NCBI GenBank assembly: GCA_958296195.1
Contig: OY282455.1
Location: 2,170,001-2,234,000 of the forward strand
DNA length: 64,000 nucleotides
Direction: 5' to 3'
Source: an uncultured Pseudomonadales bacterium
Lineage (GTDB): Bacteria; Pseudomonadota; Gammaproteobacteria; Pseudomonadales; Azotimanducaceae
This document shows positions 62,246 to 64,000 of the stretch, piece by piece; the stretch's first letter is position 1; every line of letters begins with the position of its first letter. A program made the translations under genes and the position numbers. Under the pieces are notes generated by a model, which saw nothing but the letters and a program-made list of their open reading frames with translations, made no database searches and was not told the DNA's origin.

Positions 62246-63259
62246 GTCCATTCCTTGCAGCGCTGCGGCGGCGCAGTCCGTCAGCTCGGCTTGCCGCGCC
62301 TCCAACGCTTCGAGCAGGCTGAACTGCTCCAGCGCTCGCTGATGGTTCTTTCCAGGCGCAGCAACCTTGAAGTAGCGGTCCCCGGCCAAGTGGTCGGTTA
62401 GGAAGCGAATGCCCAGCATGAACGCCGCATAGCGTGGCGCCAACACCAGGTCACGAGCGTTCGCCGGTACTGCGGCTTCGGTCAGGTAGCCCTTGGCGAT
62501 GGCGGAGAAACGCGCCGGCGACACCTCGCCGCCCAATGCGGAGCGCACTAGGTCGCCGAACTCCCAAGCCCAGTGCCCCCACATCAGGGTGTCCAGGTCC
62601 AGCACCGCCGCCACCTCGTCCCCGTCGTCGAAAACTAGGTTGTCGATCTTGCAGTCCCCGTGAATGTAGCCGTTTGGGCGGCGGAAGCGTTCGGCAAGAC
62701 TGCGCCGGGCGTCGATGAATGCCGCCAACTGAGGTTCGGCCCTTGGCCCGGCGGCGTAGGCAGCCAGATAGTGCCGCAGTTGCAGGAAGCCGGGGATGAC
62801 TTCCCGCCGGTCCACTCCGTCGATGTCCTGCAGCCAACGGCGGGTGCGGCCAAAGGCCCGGCCGGCCGCCTCCGCTTGAGCGTCACTTTCCAAGCGGGAC
62901 AGGCTGCGTCCGTCGATGTAGGACCACAGGCGCCAGACTTCGCCGTCAAACTCCGCCCACGACTGCCTATCGGCGGTGGGCGTCAGGGCCGGCGTCCAGC
63001 CGGGCCGCTTGCGGTTGAGATGGGCGGACGCCGCGGCGACGTTCTCCATTAGAAGCTGGGGGTCGCGGAAAACCGTTTGATTGATGCGCTGCAATACCCG
63101 CCGTCCAGTGCCGCCGTTGGATGGTTCGGCAGCGGTGCCGGCAAGTGAATCCGTATGCGGAATGCGGGCTAGGTATGTGTCGTTGATGTGCCCTTCGCCC
63201 AGGGGAGAGACGGCGGCATGGACGCCCCAGCCCCGCAGCAAGGCTTCCTTCGGCCTCAT
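62186..63259 (-). CDS. APH-fold kinase, N-acetylhexosamine 1-kinase-like
   Basis: The 357-residue protein has the aminoglycoside-phosphotransferase-like fold. Substrate-binding VLQRINQTVFRDPQLLMENV is followed by the catalytic loop YIHGDCKIDNLVF (Brenner motif HGDxxxxN) and the metal site LDLDTLMWGHWAWEFGD. The QRINxxVFxxPxxLMEN pattern is shared with N-acetylhexosamine 1-kinases (NahK). ATG 63259 overlaps the upstream hexosaminidase stop in ATGA. A GlcNAc-releasing enzyme followed by a coupled kinase suggests salvage of N-acetylglucosamine. Substrate inferred. Confidence 0.82.
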   Translation of the reverse strand: MRPKEALLRGWGVHAAVSPLGEGHINDTYLARIPHTDSLAGTAAEPSNGGTGRRVLQRINQTVFRDPQLLMENVAAASAHLNRKRPGWTPALTPTADRQSWAEFDGEVWRLWSYIDGRSLSRLESDAQAEAAGRAFGRTRRWLQDIDGVDRREVIPGFLQLRHYLAAYAAGPRAEPQLAAFIDARRSLAERFRRPNGYIHGDCKIDNLVFDDGDEVAAVLDLDTLMWGHWAWEFGDLVRSALGGEVSPARFSAIAKGYLTEAAVPANARDLVLAPRYAAFMLGIRFLTDHLAGDRYFKVAAPGKNHQRALEQFSLLEALEARQAELTDCAAAALQGMDLSEARSEQHGLQDDDDGDH

Positions 63260-64000
63260 CCGCGCCCTAACCATTCTTCGACCATGGGTGCGATGGCGAC
63301 CAGATATTCGCCTTGGGGTTTGCCGCCCCGGACCACCCGCCGCCAGGCGGCGTCGGTGTCGATGCGTCCCTGCGCTTGGTCGAGCACCGTCTTCAAGACC
63401 AGCGCCAGGGATTGGATTGGGGCGGTCAATTCCGGGGCAAAGCCCGGCTCTTCGCAGATGGCCAGCAATCGTTCGCATTCTGCGATCAAGGGGGTGCCGC
63501 CTTGGGCCAGCAAGCTCTTGAACCGGGCGGCGGCGAAACTCTCCGGCAGCAGGGCGTCTATGGGGCAGTCTAGGGGCGTATCCACCCGATAGGGTCTGGC
63601 TTGGGGCATTGCGGTGCCCTGAATGCGGGCCGCGAGGGCCGCTTCGCCCAACAACCGGGCGTACCACTTGACCGGCTCGAGCAGCTCCACGGCGGGAAGC
63701 TGCCGCTCGCTGACGCCCAACGCCCTGAGCAGCTCCTGGCTGCGCCCCTGCACATCGACGATGCCGGCCTTGGCGAGCCTATCCCGCGCCGCTTCCAAGC
63801 AAGCGGCCAGGTCCTGGGGTGCTTCCCGATTGGACCAGAAGCGATCCGCCAAGGCCGGCATTCTTGACCAGAGGCGCACTGGCAGCAACTCTTCGCTCAC
63901 CAATTCGGACCAGAGGCAGGCTTCGCCGCCGAGCACCGCGCCGCCACTGGAGGACTGATGCTGCGCGGATTCGCGCCAGCCTTGGGTCCACTTCAGGCCG
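63256..64000 (-). CDS. GH20 beta-N-acetylhexosaminidase, C-terminal part, cut by right edge
   Basis: The frame is open through the right edge, so only the last 247 codons are visible. VLGGEACLWSELVSEE and RLWSRMPALADRFWS match the C-terminal block of GH20 hexosaminidases, where the W-E-L tryptophan lines the GlcNAc pocket and RxWPRxxAxAERxWS is a strong signature. GH20 enzymes release terminal N-acetylglucosamine or N-acetylgalactosamine. The extension after the barrel (about 200 residues) is longer than usual and unassigned. It is translationally coupled to an APH-fold sugar-kinase-like gene, suggesting chitin oligosaccharide or glycan use. Confidence 0.83.
   Translation of the reverse strand, partial: GLKWTQGWRESAQHQSSSGGAVLGGEACLWSELVSEELLPVRLWSRMPALADRFWSNREAPQDLAACLEAARDRLAKAGIVDVQGRSQELLRALGVSERQLPAVELLEPVKWYARLLGEAALAARIQGTAMPQARPYRVDTPLDCPIDALLPESFAAARFKSLLAQGGTPLIAECERLLAICEEPGFAPELTAPIQSLALVLKTVLDQAQGRIDTDAAWRRVVRGGKPQGEYLVAIAPMVEEWLGRG

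Overview
The window is high-GC, densely coded chromosomal DNA of a Gram-negative bacterium, most likely a gammaproteobacterium or close relative. Three large TonB-dependent receptors, a TonB-domain lipoprotein, exported proteins with classical signal peptides and PdxH support this. The lineage is inference from gene style only: there is no rRNA, tRNA or other phylogenetic marker. Several genes hint at a marine or host-associated lifestyle, notably a secreted leucine-rich-repeat/Calx-beta protein, an alpha-carbonic anhydrase and many peptide, amide and acyl-amino-acid hydrolases; this is also inference.

Layout. (a) 1-8.4 kb: an aromatic/quinol catabolism block. A minus-strand unit holds a PcpA-like ring-cleavage dioxygenase, a TonB receptor and an FAD monooxygenase cut by the left edge. 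A fused two-domain CoA-transferase lies divergently, followed by a quinone oxidoreductase. (b) 8.5-16.6 kb: a HicB/HicA pair, an amidase, then a mevalonate-to-IPP cluster: diphosphomevalonate decarboxylase, a PD-(D/E)XK gene lodged in reverse, phosphomevalonate kinase, an HMG-CoA reductase fused to mevalonate kinase, and a PPK2 polyphosphate kinase. (c) 16.8-27 kb: an AhpD-glutaredoxin fusion, a flavin reductase with an HpaB-type monooxygenase, a serine hydrolase, an AAA ATPase with a nuclease-like tail, a luciferase-like oxidoreductase and two acyl-CoA dehydrogenases. (d) 27-30.5 kb: a restriction-modification system whose methyltransferase carries an N-terminal repressor-like HTH, with palindromic boxes just upstream and the nuclease gene tail-to-tail. 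(e) 30.5-41 kb: S9 peptidase with TonB receptor, a vitamin group (YkoF-like, PnuC-like, PdxH), a rhodanese and another TonB receptor.

(f) 41-54 kb is the most rearranged part. Two paralogous D-aminoacylase-type amidohydrolases (A at 41.1-42.9 kb on plus, B at 49.6-51.3 kb on minus) have shed partial copies. A tail fragment of B and a tail fragment of A are joined head-to-head at 44,013-44,014, and a third decayed fragment of B abuts a broken ISNCY-type transposase. Between them lie a second HicBA pair, the repeat protein, the carbonic anhydrase, a DUF2283-HTH fusion, and a HigA antitoxin whose toxin gene survives only as a short tail.

(g) 54.6-64 kb: LLM oxidoreductase, NAD synthetase, a metallo-beta-lactamase-fold protein with a degenerate metal motif, a DUF262/DUF1524 protein, an M20 amidohydrolase, nitroreductase, TonB-domain lipoprotein, and a hexosaminidase/sugar-kinase pair cut by the right edge.

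The best candidates for something new are the HMGR-mevalonate kinase fusion with a coupled PPK2 kinase, the self-regulated-looking R-M system with its operator array, and the fold-back duplication at 43.4-44.6 kb. No CRISPR array, rRNA or tRNA was seen.
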